From assembly GCA_963766765.1 (NCBI GenBank), contig CAVYBR010000014.1, positions 372,001 through 436,000 on the forward strand: a stretch of 64,000 bases of DNA, given 5' to 3'. The translations under genes were made by a program, and so were the position numbers. The notes beneath the pieces were generated by a model. It was not told where the DNA came from. It ran no database searches and saw only the letters and a program-made list of their open reading frames with translations. This DNA is from JACCQS01 sp963766765. Its GTDB lineage: Bacteria > Actinomycetota > Actinomycetes > Mycobacteriales > Geodermatophilaceae. Within the stretch, counting starts at the first letter, position 1, and every line of letters starts with the position of its first letter. Below, one piece after another: positions 9,930 through 18,740 of the stretch.

Positions 9930-11492
9930 TCAGCACGAGCCGCGAATCCGAGCCGCGACCCCGCCGCGCTGACGATCAACGTGCGCCGGTGCAGCTCGAC
10001 GACGCACTTCGGGGTGGAGCAGCAGGCCGATCGACGCCTGCGTGCCAGATCTCGCCGGCGATCCGGTCGTGAAGCGTGATGCCGTCCCGCGCCGGCCTCG
10101 ATCGGCCGTTCGACAAGCGGCGCTGCCTGGCAGGTGTGCGTAGCCGTCGTGATGCCCGCGCAGCGGCACGCCGTCCTCGCCGCCGAGTTCGAATTCGGCC
10201 TCGACCTTCGGCCGCCGGCCGCAGCGGAACGCGCCGAAGAAATCGGCCTGGTCGCCGCCTGCGATATGCGAGGCAGTTGTGGCTCGCTGCGCGCTGCGCG
10301 AACGGCCTGGCGCTTGTCGCCCGCGACATATTCGAACACGCCCTGGTCGACGATGAGGCGCTGGCCGCCGACCGACAGTTCGAAGCTGCCGATGTCGCCA
10401 TGGGCGTGCGCGGGCAAGCTCGTCGGGGCCGATCGGGCCCATGTCGGCGATCGAGCGTGAAGCCGCGGGCGCGCGGCCCGAAATAGCCGGCGTCGCGAAA
10501 GGCGAAGCGCCGGCCGGGCGCGGCGGCCCGGCCGAGCACGGCCCGCGCAGGCGTCGAGGCAGCGATCGGGCGATGGGCCATATGTCAGCCCGGCATCGTT
10601 GAACTGCGGCGGGCCGCCGTCGGGATGGGCGAGATCGGCGAGCGGCTCGCGCCATTCGCGCGAGGCCTCGTCGAGCCTGCCGCCGAGCGGGTCCGATCCC
10701 AGCGCGTGGCGGGATTTCGAGCAGATCGGCGAAGACTTGCGCATGATAGGACGGCGAGCGTTCGAAATGCATGCCGTCGGCGAGGATCTGGCGCGTCGAG
10801 CTCGCGCGCCGAGCAGCGCGATCGCCGAGCGCGCGCCAGCGCGCCGCCCGCGGCCCGGCGAAGAACGCGCCCGCCCAGACCAGCGCCTTGATGTTCTTGA
10901 TCAGGTGGTTGCCGCCGAGATCGGTCTCGAGATTGCGCTCGAGGAAGCGGATCTGGCTGGTCAGCGAGCGCAGCATGCGGCGAGCGCGGCCGGCGGCAGC
11001 CGCTCGCGGCGGCGGGCGATCTGCCTTCATGATCGCGACCGCGCGGATCGAGAGCGCGTAGCTGTTCCAATTGTAGGTCCAGTAAGCCGGCTCGTAGCCC
11101 GGATTGCCGGCGATCCAGTCGAGCACCAGCGCCGCGAACGCCTCGTCGTCCGCTTCGGCGAGATACTCCATATAATGGAGGTTGAGCAGCCACAGGCTCG
11201 TGCCCGTCTTGAGCTCGGCCAGATGCCAGTCGATCGGCAGGCGGAACTCGCGGCGCTCGCCGATGAAGGTGAAGGCGAAGCGCCCCTCGCCGAGCGTTTC
11301 GAGCGAGCGCCCGGGCCCGATCAGGCCGGCGGGAAGCGTCGTCGCGAGCGGCGCGGCGGCGTGCCTCAGCCCGATCGCCGGCAGCAGCGGCGCCGCCCGG
11401 GCGAGCAAATTCCGCTTGGCGAGCAGCGCCAGCCGCGCCGCGATCTTCCTCGGCGGCATGCGCGCGGCGAAGGCGAGCTGGCGGCCGATCAT
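9930..11492 (-). CDS. Heparinase II/III-family polysaccharide lyase-like protein, frameshifted
   Basis: The N-terminal half is a helical toroid domain readable as IDWHLAELKTGTSLWLLNLH, WIAGNPGYEPAYWTYNWNSY and LGGNHLIKNIKALVWAGAFF. The C-terminal beta-sandwich carries the heparinase II/III pattern HGDIGSFELSVGGQRLIVDQGVFEY. The family cleaves acidic polysaccharides by beta-elimination. In synthesis operons it is thought to trim or edit the polymer, though secretion signals are not obvious here. ATG 11492 overlaps the stop of the formyltransferase gene. Frameshifts lie near 10980, 10800, 10710, 10550 and 10430. A continuous open frame joins it to the gene upstream only because of these shifts; two separate proteins are clear. 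Confidence 0.82.
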   Translation of the reverse strand: MIGRQLAFAARMPPRKIAARLALLAKRNLLARAAPLLPAIGLRHAAAPLATTLPAGLIGPGRSLETLGEGRFAFTFIGERREFRLPIDWHLAELKTGTSLWLLNLHYMEYLAEADDEAFAALVLDWIAGNPGYEPAYWTYNWNSYALSIRAVAIMKADRPPPRAAAAGRARRMLRSLTSQIRFLERNLETDLGGNHLIKNIKALVWAGAFFAGPRAARWRALGDRAARRASSTRQILADGMHFERSPSYHAQVFADLLEIPPRAGIGPARRQARRGLARMARAARRSRPSRRRPAAVQRCRADIWPIARSLPRRLRGPCSAGPPRPAGASPFATPAISGRAPAASRSIADMGPIGPDELARARPWRHRQLRTVGRRPAPHRRPGRVRICRGRQAPGRSRSAQRATTASHIAGGDQADFFGAFRCGRRPKVEAEFELGGEDGVPLRGHHDGYAHLPGSAACRTADRGRRGTASRFTTGSPARSGTQASIGLLLHPEVRRRAAPAHVDRQRGGVAARIRGSC

Positions 11493-12286
11493 CGCGCGCG
11501 CTCGGCCAGCCGCCGCTCGAGCAGCGGCCGGAGCGCCGGCGCGACCGAGAAATATTGCGGGAAGGCGGCGGCGTCCGCCCGGCGCTCGGGCATCGGCTCG
11601 GCCAGCGCCGGCACCGCCGCCCTCAGGCCCTCGATCGCGGCGACGAGGCTTCGCTCGCGGAGCTGGTCGACGCCGTCGCCTTTCTCGGCCGCGAACGGCC
11701 TCGCTGCCAGCACCGGGCCGGTATCGACCCCGCTGTCGATATAGTGGATGGTGACTTCGAGCGGCCGTCCGGTGAGAATCGACCATTCGGCGGCGTTGAG
11801 GCCGCGTATCTCCGGCAGCGGCCCGGCATGGCCGTTGAGGACCCGCCCGCCCGCCGCCGCGATGAAGGGCTGGCGAAGCATGCCGCCGCCGCAATAGATC
11901 GCGCCGTCGGCCTTGCTCGACCGCAGGAAATCGAGCGCGCGCGGACGGTCGAGCCCGCTGACCCGCAAATAAGGGATGTCGTGGCGACGCGCGAGCGATC
12001 GCAAGTCGGTCATCTCGATCTCGTTGGCGGCGAAATAGTCGGCCAGCGGGCTCGCCGCCGCGGGCCGCCGCCCGATCGCCTTGCGCGCCGCCGCCCGCAA
12101 CGCGCCCAGCCCGCCGCTTTTGACCACCGCCCGCACCCGGCCGAGGCTCAGCGGAGTCACCACCAGGATGCCGCGTACCGCGACGCCGTCGCGACGAAGC
12201 AGCTGGCACAGGGCGATCGCCTGGGGCGCGCGGTCGTAGCCCGCGGTGAGGACTATTGAAGGCGGCTCAGCTGCGCAATTCGGCAT
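11489..12286 (-). CDS. Formyltransferase-family protein, probable sugar N-formyltransferase
   Basis: This 265-residue intact gene shows the hydrolase/formyltransferase core. DGAIYCGGGMLRQP is followed by the catalytic region NGHAGPLPEIRGLNAAEWSI, which keeps the N-x-H pair, and YIDSGVDTGPVL, which keeps the catalytic aspartate. The usual HPG or HPS after the histidine reads HAG here. The family transfers a formyl group from N10-formyl-tetrahydrofolate. In O-antigen and exopolysaccharide clusters it formylates amino sugars such as Qui3N or perosamine. No methionyl-tRNA-binding C-terminal domain is visible, which argues against Fmt. Its start overlaps the upstream gene's end by 20 bases. Confidence 0.75.
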   Translation of the reverse strand: MPNCAAEPPSIVLTAGYDRAPQAIALCQLLRRDGVAVRGILVVTPLSLGRVRAVVKSGGLGALRAAARKAIGRRPAAASPLADYFAANEIEMTDLRSLARRHDIPYLRVSGLDRPRALDFLRSSKADGAIYCGGGMLRQPFIAAAGGRVLNGHAGPLPEIRGLNAAEWSILTGRPLEVTIHYIDSGVDTGPVLAARPFAAEKGDGVDQLRERSLVAAIEGLRAAVPALAEPMPERRADAAAFPQYFSVAPALRPLLERRLAERAR

Positions 12287-13358
12287 CGAGCGTCTCGTCG
12301 AGCAGAAGCAGGGAATCGGCGAAGAACTTCACCGCCCAATTGGGATAGCGAAGCCGCATGTAGCGGCCCAGGAGCGGGTTCGATCCGGCCACCGCCCCGC
12401 GCAACGCCTTGCCGGGCCCGGTCCTTTGCAGGCGGCACAGGCGCTCGACCAGCTTGGCGGCGGCGTTCACCTGGCGCAGATCGGGCTCGATCCGGTGCGC
12501 CAGCAGCAGACAGATCGCGACCTGGGCGCTGCCGGTCAGGCATTCGAAGCTCTTGTCGGCCTTCCAGTCGCGGTCGAAGGTGCCCGCGAGCCGGCCGCCG
12601 CCCAGCTCCGCCTGCCGCCGAAGCCGCTCGAGCGCCGGCGCCAGCCGGGTCATGATGCCCGATCCCGGCCCGCTCAGCCGGTGGCTCTCGATCAGGCCCT
12701 GGAGCGTGTAAGCAATGGTGTGGGTGAAGGCCGGCGCCTCCTCGTCGAAGCCCCAGCGCTCGAAGGCCCCGTTCGGCAGCACATGGCCGAGAATCGAGTC
12801 GATCACGCGCAGCGCGGCATCCCGCACCTCCCCGTCCCCGGTCAACGCGACATAATCGAGCATCGGCCAGGCGACGAAGCTGTAATAATCGGGCTGGTGC
12901 CCGCGATAATGGCCGCTCCGCCAGACTCCGGTCTCGTCCACGCCCTGCGCGAGCCACGCCGCCGCCCGGTCGGCCGAGTGCCGAAAGCGGGCGCCGCAAT
13001 CCCGGCGCGCCAGCGCCGCCAGACCGTTCAGAACCTGGCCGGTGTTGAACACGCTCGGCCCGGAATCGCGCGCATAAGGGTAGAGGCCGCCGCGCCAGCA
13101 CCCCTCGGGCTCCTGGATCGAGAGCAGCCAGTCGCCGAGGCCGATCGCCGCCGCCCGGCTCTCCTCGTCGCCGAGCCGGTCGGCGAGATCGAGCAGGGTG
13201 GTCGCGATATAGCCGCTCGTCTCGGGATAGGCGCGCGACCAGCCCAGCACGGGCGAGACGTGCGCCCGCGATCCGCCGCTCGCGCCGATCGAATGGATCA
13301 GCCAGTCGCGGCACAGCAGCATGTGGCGCCTCAGCGTGTCCGCAACCTGCTCGTTCAA
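12267..13358 (-). CDS. Alpha/alpha-barrel polysaccharide protein, VpsJ/prenyltransferase-like
   Basis: This 363-residue protein is built of repeated helix pairs with alpha/alpha-toroid features: DWLLSIQEPEGCWRGGLYPY, VFNTGQVLNGLAALA and FTHTIAYTLQGLIESHR. Proteins of this kind sit in exopolysaccharide loci (Vibrio VpsJ-like) and resemble glycan-acting (alpha/alpha)n barrels, but the reaction is unknown. The probable start is TTG 13358. It has an AAAGGA ribosome-binding site about 8 bases upstream, and TTGA overlaps the stop of the preceding glycosyltransferase. The longer open frame to 13490 is the end of that glycosyltransferase read through a frameshift. Confidence 0.65.
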   Translation of the reverse strand: MNEQVADTLRRHMLLCRDWLIHSIGASGGSRAHVSPVLGWSRAYPETSGYIATTLLDLADRLGDEESRAAAIGLGDWLLSIQEPEGCWRGGLYPYARDSGPSVFNTGQVLNGLAALARRDCGARFRHSADRAAAWLAQGVDETGVWRSGHYRGHQPDYYSFVAWPMLDYVALTGDGEVRDAALRVIDSILGHVLPNGAFERWGFDEEAPAFTHTIAYTLQGLIESHRLSGPGSGIMTRLAPALERLRRQAELGGGRLAGTFDRDWKADKSFECLTGSAQVAICLLLAHRIEPDLRQVNAAAKLVERLCRLQRTGPGKALRGAVAGSNPLLGRYMRLRYPNWAVKFFADSLLLLDETLDAELRS

Positions 13359-14619
13359 CTTCGGGATTCCTTTTCGAGGCCGCCGCTTATGCGCACGCCG
13401 GGATTGATCAACAATCTCCGACAGGAAGTCCACGTAACGGGCGGCGAGCCTCGCCCGATCGAAATTCGCGGCGACGAACCGCCGGCCCAATTCGCCGAGC
13501 GCGCCGGCCCGTTCCGGATCCGCCGCCAGCGCCCGGATCGCTTCGGCGAGGCCGGCATCGTCCTCCGGCGCGATCCCGATGCCGGCGCCGGCCTCGTCGA
13601 TCAGGGCCGCGCCTCGCCCTCGACCCCCAGGACGATCGGCCGCCGCAGCGCCATCGCCTCGAACATTTTCGACGGCAGCACGATCTTGAACGTGTCAGCC
13701 GCCGCAGCAGGACCAGGCGGCGTCGGTCGCCCCCCATACGGCGGGCATGTCGGCCTTCGGCAATTGGTCGAGCATGACGATATTGGCGAGCCCGCGCCGT
13801 CGCGCATCGCCTGCAGCTGCGCGCGCTCGGTGCCGTCGCCGACCATCAGGAAGGCGATCGCTCGTCGTCGCGGAGCCGCTCGGCGGCGGCGATCACCGTA
13901 TCAGCCCGTGCGCCATGCCGTGGGTGCCGACATAGGTCGCGACGAACTTCCCGGTCAGGCCGTACTCGCGCGCGGAAGGCGGCGCCGGCGTCGGCGCGGT
14001 CGTGCTGCCGAAGAAGGACAGGTCGACGCCGTTCTTGATCACCGCGATCGGGCCCCGGCCGCGGCGCGCCGAATGTGTGGCACGAAGCGTCGGTCACCGA
14101 GACGATCGGGTCGGCGCTCCGATAGGCGAACGCGCTCCATCCGTTCGAGCAGGCGGATCGCGCAAGCCGCGCTTCATCGCGCCGACGGTGACGATGCTCT
14201 CCGGCCACAGATCGCGGATTTCGAGCACCCAGGGCCGCCGCCGGCGCTGAGCAACAGCCCGGCCAGGCCGCAGAAGAATTGCGGCGATGGTCGACATCAC
14301 CATGTCCGCCTTCGGCAACCGCCGCAGGTCCGAACAGCAACGAGAACAGATAGATGAGATAATTGGCGATGCGCGGCGAGGAAACCCTCATTCGCGGCGA
14401 GAAGGTCCAAATGCGGATCACCGGATGCCGTCGACCGCTCTTCCTGCCACAAGCGGTTGCGATAGCCGGGATAGAGGACCGCCGGGATGGTTGGGCGCGC
14501 AGGTGACGACGGTGACCCGGATCCCCGCTTCGCTCCAGACGCGCGGCATTTCGGACAGTGCGCGACGCGGGCGCGTTCACCTCGGGCGGATAATAATGGG
14601 TCAGCGCGAGGACGTGCAT
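13355..14619 (-). CDS. Family 4 glycosyltransferase (WbuB-like), frameshifted
   Basis: The N-terminus VLALTHYYPPEVNAPASRT is the diagnostic start of WbuB-type GT4 enzymes. Later pieces in other frames read RIWTFSPRMRVSSPRIANYL, VLEIRDLWPESIVTVGAMKRG, VSVTDASCHTFGA, and near the end ALRRPIVLGVEGEA and ELGRRFVAANFDRARLAARYVDF. The product would be about 410 residues with two Rossmann domains (GT-B fold). It transfers a sugar, often an N-acetylated aminosugar, from UDP-sugar to an undecaprenyl-linked acceptor. At least eight frameshifts are needed to follow it. The last shift moves it into the frame whose TGA overlaps the next gene's TTG. Confidence 0.82.
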
Positions 14620-14640
14620 CTGCTTGTCGCCGGGCCGGGC

Positions 14641-15870
14641 TCAGCCGGCGCGGCGGAGGACGATGTCGTCGAAATAGGCCACGCTCGGCCGGCCGCCGGC
14701 ATTCGGATAGGCGCTCAGGTCGAGAACCTGGCCCTCGCAATCGCTCGGCACGGTAAATTGTCCGGTCCGCCGCTCCCATCCCGCCGAGCGGAGCGGCGCG
14801 GCGCTCATCTCGAGCAAAGGCGCGCCGCCCGCGGCGCAGCGCACGATCCAGCGCAGCCGCTGCGGCGCTTCGCGATCGTCGGATCGCATGCGGTAGGCGA
14901 GGGTGTAGCTGCCCGGCGGCAGCGCCCGGTTCTGTTGCGCCACGCGGCCGGTGGTGACTTCTTCGGCGACCGCGTAGAGCAGGCGATTGTCGCGGCCCAC
15001 CTCGCGCTCCACCGCCGCCGCCGAGCGGTCCGCGTCGAAGACCAGCCAGTCGAACCAGCTCGCCGAGCTGCCGTCCCGATAATCGCTGTCGACGCGCTCG
15101 AAGGCGCCGTCGAAGACGAGGTTGGGCCCCGGCTGCGGGAAGAGAAGGGCATGAAGCCGGCCGGCCTCGCGATAGTGCCGATGCTCGGTCAGCCCGTCGA
15201 TCGTGTAGCGGGCATCGCGCAGGCTCGGCGGGCTGGCGGTCCGTTTGAGCTCCGCCAGCAGCAGCGCCATCGCGCGCAGCTGCGGAGCGGAGGTCTTTTC
15301 GTCGGGCGACAGGAAATTGTCGCGCCAGAACGGGTTGGCCGCCAGCGAGCGGACCAGGCCGTGCCGGTTCTCGGGCGTCATGGCGAGCAGCCGAAGCATG
15401 GAAAAGACGAGCTCGCGGTCGCGCTGCAGCCGCACCATCGCCTCGGCGCGCTGCAGCGCCACCTCGATCTCGCCGGCGAGAAGTGCCTGCTCGATGAGCC
15501 AGAGCTGGGTCGGCCGGTCCCGCCAGCCGAGCCGCGCCGCGAGCAGCATCAGTTCGCGTCCCTCGCCGCGCGCGCGGGCCTCGCGCGCCTGGCCCAGCGT
15601 TCGGACCGCGACCACCTCGATCGGCGAGGCGGCGATCGCCGCCGCCGCCAGCCGTTCCGCCGCCGCGCCGTCATTGGCGCGGAGCTGCTGCTCCGCGAGC
15701 AGCGCGGCGGCCCGCGCATTGGCCGGCCTGAACTGGTGCGCGGAGCTCGCCAGGCCGGCGTCGACCGAGGCCTCGGCCAGGCCGATGGCGGCGATCTCCT
15801 TGACCATCAGCGCGCCGAGCGCGAGGAAAGCGACGGCGACGGCGCCCCGCAACGTCCGCGAGCCCCTCAT
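14641..15870 (-). CDS. Membrane-anchored TPR-like protein of the exopolysaccharide locus
   Basis: This 409-residue intact gene starts with a positively charged lead and one hydrophobic helix (AVAVAFLALGALMVKEIAAIGLA). Helical repeats resembling tetratricopeptides follow (residues about 40-200, alanine-rich pairs such as AAALLAEQQLRAND). The C-terminal part, about 250-405, is beta-rich, with the carbohydrate-binding-like phrase GPNLVFDGAFERVDSDYRDGS and an ending YFDDIVLRRAG. This layout fits a periplasmic scaffold or sugar-binding protein. I do not recognise a named family. ATG 15870 overlaps the stop of the O-antigen ligase gene (ATGA), so it is co-translated with it. Confidence 0.6.
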   Translation of the reverse strand: MRGSRTLRGAVAVAFLALGALMVKEIAAIGLAEASVDAGLASSAHQFRPANARAAALLAEQQLRANDGAAAERLAAAAIAASPIEVVAVRTLGQAREARARGEGRELMLLAARLGWRDRPTQLWLIEQALLAGEIEVALQRAEAMVRLQRDRELVFSMLRLLAMTPENRHGLVRSLAANPFWRDNFLSPDEKTSAPQLRAMALLLAELKRTASPPSLRDARYTIDGLTEHRHYREAGRLHALLFPQPGPNLVFDGAFERVDSDYRDGSSASWFDWLVFDADRSAAAVEREVGRDNRLLYAVAEEVTTGRVAQQNRALPPGSYTLAYRMRSDDREAPQRLRWIVRCAAGGAPLLEMSAAPLRSAGWERRTGQFTVPSDCEGQVLDLSAYPNAGGRPSVAYFDDIVLRRAG

Positions 15871-17309
15871 GGCCGGTGGCTCTCCGCGGCGGCGCGGCCC
15901 TGCTCCGGGCCGGCGCTGAACATCAGCGCGCAGAATACGGTGAACAGCGCCTGCATCGTCATCGTGCGCAACGGATAATCGGCGAGCGAATGGACCAGCA
16001 TGATGGCGATCGCCAGCCCCGCGGTGCGCTGCATCCAGAGATAGGTCGATCCGCCGCTCTTCCTCAACAGCTGGATCATCCTGACCGCATAAGCGAGCAG
16101 GAACAAGGCGACCAGGATCATGCCCGGCAGGCCCGCCTCGATCAGCATCTCCGCATAATCGTTATGGGCATGGTTGAAATAGGCCGGCACCACGAAGGTG
16201 AGGCTCTCCACGCCCCGGAAGACGGGATCGAAGGTGCCGAGCCCGGCGCCGACCGGGAAATAGGTGTCGGCGACGAGCCCGAGGTCGGGCAGCGCGTCGA
16301 GCCGCGAGGCCTCGGCGTCGAAGCGGCTGAGGATGGCGTCCCGCAGGTTGGGCGCGAAGGCGACGAACGCCAGCCCCGCCGCGACGATGGCGGCTAGGCC
16401 GATCGCGAACGTCTTCTTGATCGGCCGGGTCGAGGCGATCACGAAGGCGGCCAACAGGACCGGGCCGAGCATCACCGCGCCGCTCCGCGACAGGGTGGCG
16501 AGCGCCATCAGGGTGAGAAAGGGGATGCCGAGCAGGCAGATTGTCTCCCAGACGGTCAGCGAGCGCAGCCGCTTGCGTTTCAATTTCTCCGAAAAGCCGC
16601 TGATGCGCAGGGTGAGCGCGCACAGCAGGATGCCGATCAGCAGCAGATCGGACTGGAAATTGCGGTTCGCGAACAGGCCGCTCGGCAGGTCGAAATAGGT
16701 CTTCTTGTGGAGGTAGAGCCCCGGCGTGTTGGGCATGGTGAACTGGAGCGAGCCGATCAGCGCCGAGATCAGCGCCACGACCAAAGCGACGCGAAGCAGC
16801 GAGAGGCGCCGCTCGGGCTCGATCATATGGGTGCCGACCAGCATCGCGGCGGCGCCGAGCAGCGGCAGCGCCGCGGTCACGGTCCGCTCGGGCGCCAGCG
16901 ACAGCGGCAGCCAGGGCTCGCCCAGCCCGGCGAGCCGGACCGCCTCGACCGCCTGCTCGCGCCCCGGCAGCGCGCTCCACAGCGCATAAGGCAGCGGGAT
17001 CAGCTGGATCGCCGGCAGCAGCAGGACGAGAGCGAGGAAGACGCAGGGCCACAGCGCCTCGCGCGGCAGCGGCCTGCGGAACAAATGAAGCCAGATCAGC
17101 GCCAGCAGCCAGGCCAGCGAGAGCGCCTCGAGCAGCGCCTGGATGATCGGATTGGGGGCGCCGCCGCCGCCGAGCAGAAGCAGCAGGAAGAACAGCCCGA
17201 GCGTCCCCCAGTGGATCAGGCGCCGCACCTTCATCTCGGCCTTGGCCGCGGCGCGCTCGGCGCGCGTCGGGCGGCGGGGCTCGGCGGCGGGGAGCGCGGC
17301 CGTGCTCAT
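15867..17309 (-). CDS. O-antigen ligase / Wzy-family membrane polymerase
   Basis: This 480-residue polytopic protein has about ten hydrophobic segments. It carries the WzyC-type large periplasmic loop with LATLSRSGAVML and the conserved AYFNHAHNDYAEMLIEAGLPGM motif of O-antigen ligases and polymerases. It joins or polymerises lipid-linked oligosaccharides on the periplasmic side. The start ATG 17309 was chosen because it overlaps the methyltransferase stop (ATGA); the longer open frame upstream is the other gene's shadow. It is intact, unlike most genes on its left. Confidence 0.85.
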   Translation of the reverse strand: MSTAALPAAEPRRPTRAERAAAKAEMKVRRLIHWGTLGLFFLLLLLGGGGAPNPIIQALLEALSLAWLLALIWLHLFRRPLPREALWPCVFLALVLLLPAIQLIPLPYALWSALPGREQAVEAVRLAGLGEPWLPLSLAPERTVTAALPLLGAAAMLVGTHMIEPERRLSLLRVALVVALISALIGSLQFTMPNTPGLYLHKKTYFDLPSGLFANRNFQSDLLLIGILLCALTLRISGFSEKLKRKRLRSLTVWETICLLGIPFLTLMALATLSRSGAVMLGPVLLAAFVIASTRPIKKTFAIGLAAIVAAGLAFVAFAPNLRDAILSRFDAEASRLDALPDLGLVADTYFPVGAGLGTFDPVFRGVESLTFVVPAYFNHAHNDYAEMLIEAGLPGMILVALFLLAYAVRMIQLLRKSGGSTYLWMQRTAGLAIAIMLVHSLADYPLRTMTMQALFTVFCALMFSAGPEQGRAAAESHRP

Positions 17310-18142
17310 CGGCTCTTGCGGCCCTCGATCAGCAGGAACAGGCCGTGGCCCGGCAGCAGCCGCCGGATCAGCGGGCGCGGCCAGATCCGCCGCGCGAAGG
17401 CGAGCAGCGGCCCTTCGTGGCGCTGCCCCGCTTTGCCCTCGAGCAGGTCGCCATGGGTGAGGATTGTACGGACCTCGACCCCGACCGCGCCCGGGAACAG
17501 CGCCCGCGCCTCGTCCGGCGAATAGGCCTTGGTCCCCGGGCTCTCGAGATGGCGCGCATAGATCGAATCGAGCGAGGTCAGCGGGCGGCCGCGCAGCAGC
17601 GCGTAGCGGAGCCACAGCATGTAGCCGATCAGGCTCCGCTTATGATAGATCATCACCGCGAACCTCCCCCCCGGCCGCAACACCCGCAGGATTTCCCGCG
17701 CCGCCGCGTCGGTTTCGGGAGAATGATGGATGACGCCCCACGAATATACCAGATCGAAAGAGTCGTCGTCGAACGGCAGCCGCTCGGCGTCGCCGACGCG
17801 CAGGTCCGAGGCGAGGCCGAACAGCGCCAGGCGCTGCCGCGTGTGCAGGATGGCGCGCTCGGTCAGGTCGACTCCGGAAAGGCGGGCGCCGGCCGCGGCG
17901 AAGCGCTGATGGTCGGCGCCGAGGCCAACTCCGATTTCGAGGACGTCCTTGTCCTTCGCCGCCTCGAAGCGCGCGAAATCCGCTATATAGGGTTCAAGCG
18001 CGTAGCGCTGTTCGGCCTGCGCGGCATAATCTTCCGCGGCGGTGCCTCTGAGATACAGGTTCTCGCCGCACGCGGCCTCGTCCCAGAAGTCACGCACCTG
18101 CTCTTTTGCGGAGCTGTCGAGGCGTGCCGAGGATCGGGACAT
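17306..18142 (-). CDS. Class I SAM-dependent methyltransferase
   Basis: The product has 278 residues. The SAM-binding motif I reads VLEIGVGLGADHQRFAAAGA, the acidic end of beta-2 reads LSGVDLTERAI, and the post-motif FDLVYSWGVIHHSPE and LRVLRPGGRFAVMIYHKRS are standard for Methyltransf_11 enzymes. This is the first gene of the minus-strand polysaccharide operon and it overlaps the ligase gene. The context suggests methylation of a sugar or lipid intermediate; the acceptor is unknown. Confidence 0.82.
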   Translation of the reverse strand: MSRSSARLDSSAKEQVRDFWDEAACGENLYLRGTAAEDYAAQAEQRYALEPYIADFARFEAAKDKDVLEIGVGLGADHQRFAAAGARLSGVDLTERAILHTRQRLALFGLASDLRVGDAERLPFDDDSFDLVYSWGVIHHSPETDAAAREILRVLRPGGRFAVMIYHKRSLIGYMLWLRYALLRGRPLTSLDSIYARHLESPGTKAYSPDEARALFPGAVGVEVRTILTHGDLLEGKAGQRHEGPLLAFARRIWPRPLIRRLLPGHGLFLLIEGRKSR

Positions 18143-18215
18143 CGTCCTTGCTAAGCATCAAAAGCCGCGGCGGCAAACCCCCCGCAACGCAAGCCAAAAG
18201 AAAAGCCCAAAAGAA

Positions 18216-18251
18216 AAGCGGCGCATCCGTCGTTGGACAGGTGCGCCGCTT
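18216..18251 (-). terminator. Intrinsic terminator after the small secreted-peptide gene
   Basis: Perfect 10-bp arms AAGCGGCGCA (18216-18225) and TGCGCCGCTT (18242-18251) flank a 16-base loop. Read on the minus strand, the stem is followed by TTCTTTT and a second T-rich run, a classic rho-independent layout. It lies between the 72-residue gene and the methyltransferase, so the polysaccharide operon must have its own promoter in the short 18143-18208 gap, or rely on read-through. Confidence 0.8.
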
Positions 18252-18287
18252 GATCAGGTCAAAACTTGAAGCTGACCGGCTCTCCGA

Positions 18288-18506
18288 TCAGGGGCTGTGC
18301 GGGCGATCGTTGTCGCCGCCGACGGCCGCGAGAATGCCGAGGATGATCGCGATCACCGCGATCGCCGGAACGAGGAAGCCGCCGCGGGCGTCGCTGGCGT
18401 CGCTGATTTCCGCGCCGCTGGGGGCAGCCGCCGACTGGGCGAGCACCGGAGTGGCGACCATCGAGACCGCGATCATTGCAGCCACAGATGCTTTCTTGAA
18501 ACTCAT
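18288..18506 (-). CDS. Small secreted or membrane protein, 72 residues
   Basis: A signal peptide is clear (MSFKKASVAAMIAVSMVATPVLAQ), followed by a short polar linker and one hydrophobic helix (FLVPAIAVIAIILGILAAVGG) with an acidic tail. It is followed by a strong terminator and so forms a single-gene unit just upstream of the polysaccharide operon. Peptides of this plan are frequent beside sphingomonad exopolysaccharide genes, but no function is known to me. Confidence 0.65.
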   Translation of the reverse strand: MSFKKASVAAMIAVSMVATPVLAQSAAAPSGAEISDASDARGGFLVPAIAVIAIILGILAAVGGDNDRPHSP

Positions 18507-18740
18507 CTTGAACTCCCTGTTGAGCTATTCGGCGTCGGCAGTGCCACAGTGGTACAGTGTTGACAACCCCAAAATTCGCCGCGCGCCCGGCCCTTTTCCG
18601 CACTGTTGCCCTTTTGCAAGGGTCGCTGTCGCGCGAAAGGTACATGCCCGGAAACGGCCGATTTGAACTCCATGGCCGTCCGCGGGCTACAACTCCGTCC
18701 CCGGCCCGGCGCCGGCCGGCTGTGAAATGGGAAGTGGTTG

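Noticed and set aside
9930..12209. Single 759-codon frame covering the heparinase and formyltransferase genes
   Set aside because: The first 240 codons are out of frame relative to the intact formyltransferase; the two genes overlap by ATGA.
12267..13490. Apparent fusion of a glycosyltransferase C-terminus with the VpsJ-like protein
   Set aside because: A frameshift reads the end of one gene into the next; a ribosome-binding site and a TTGA overlap mark the true border.
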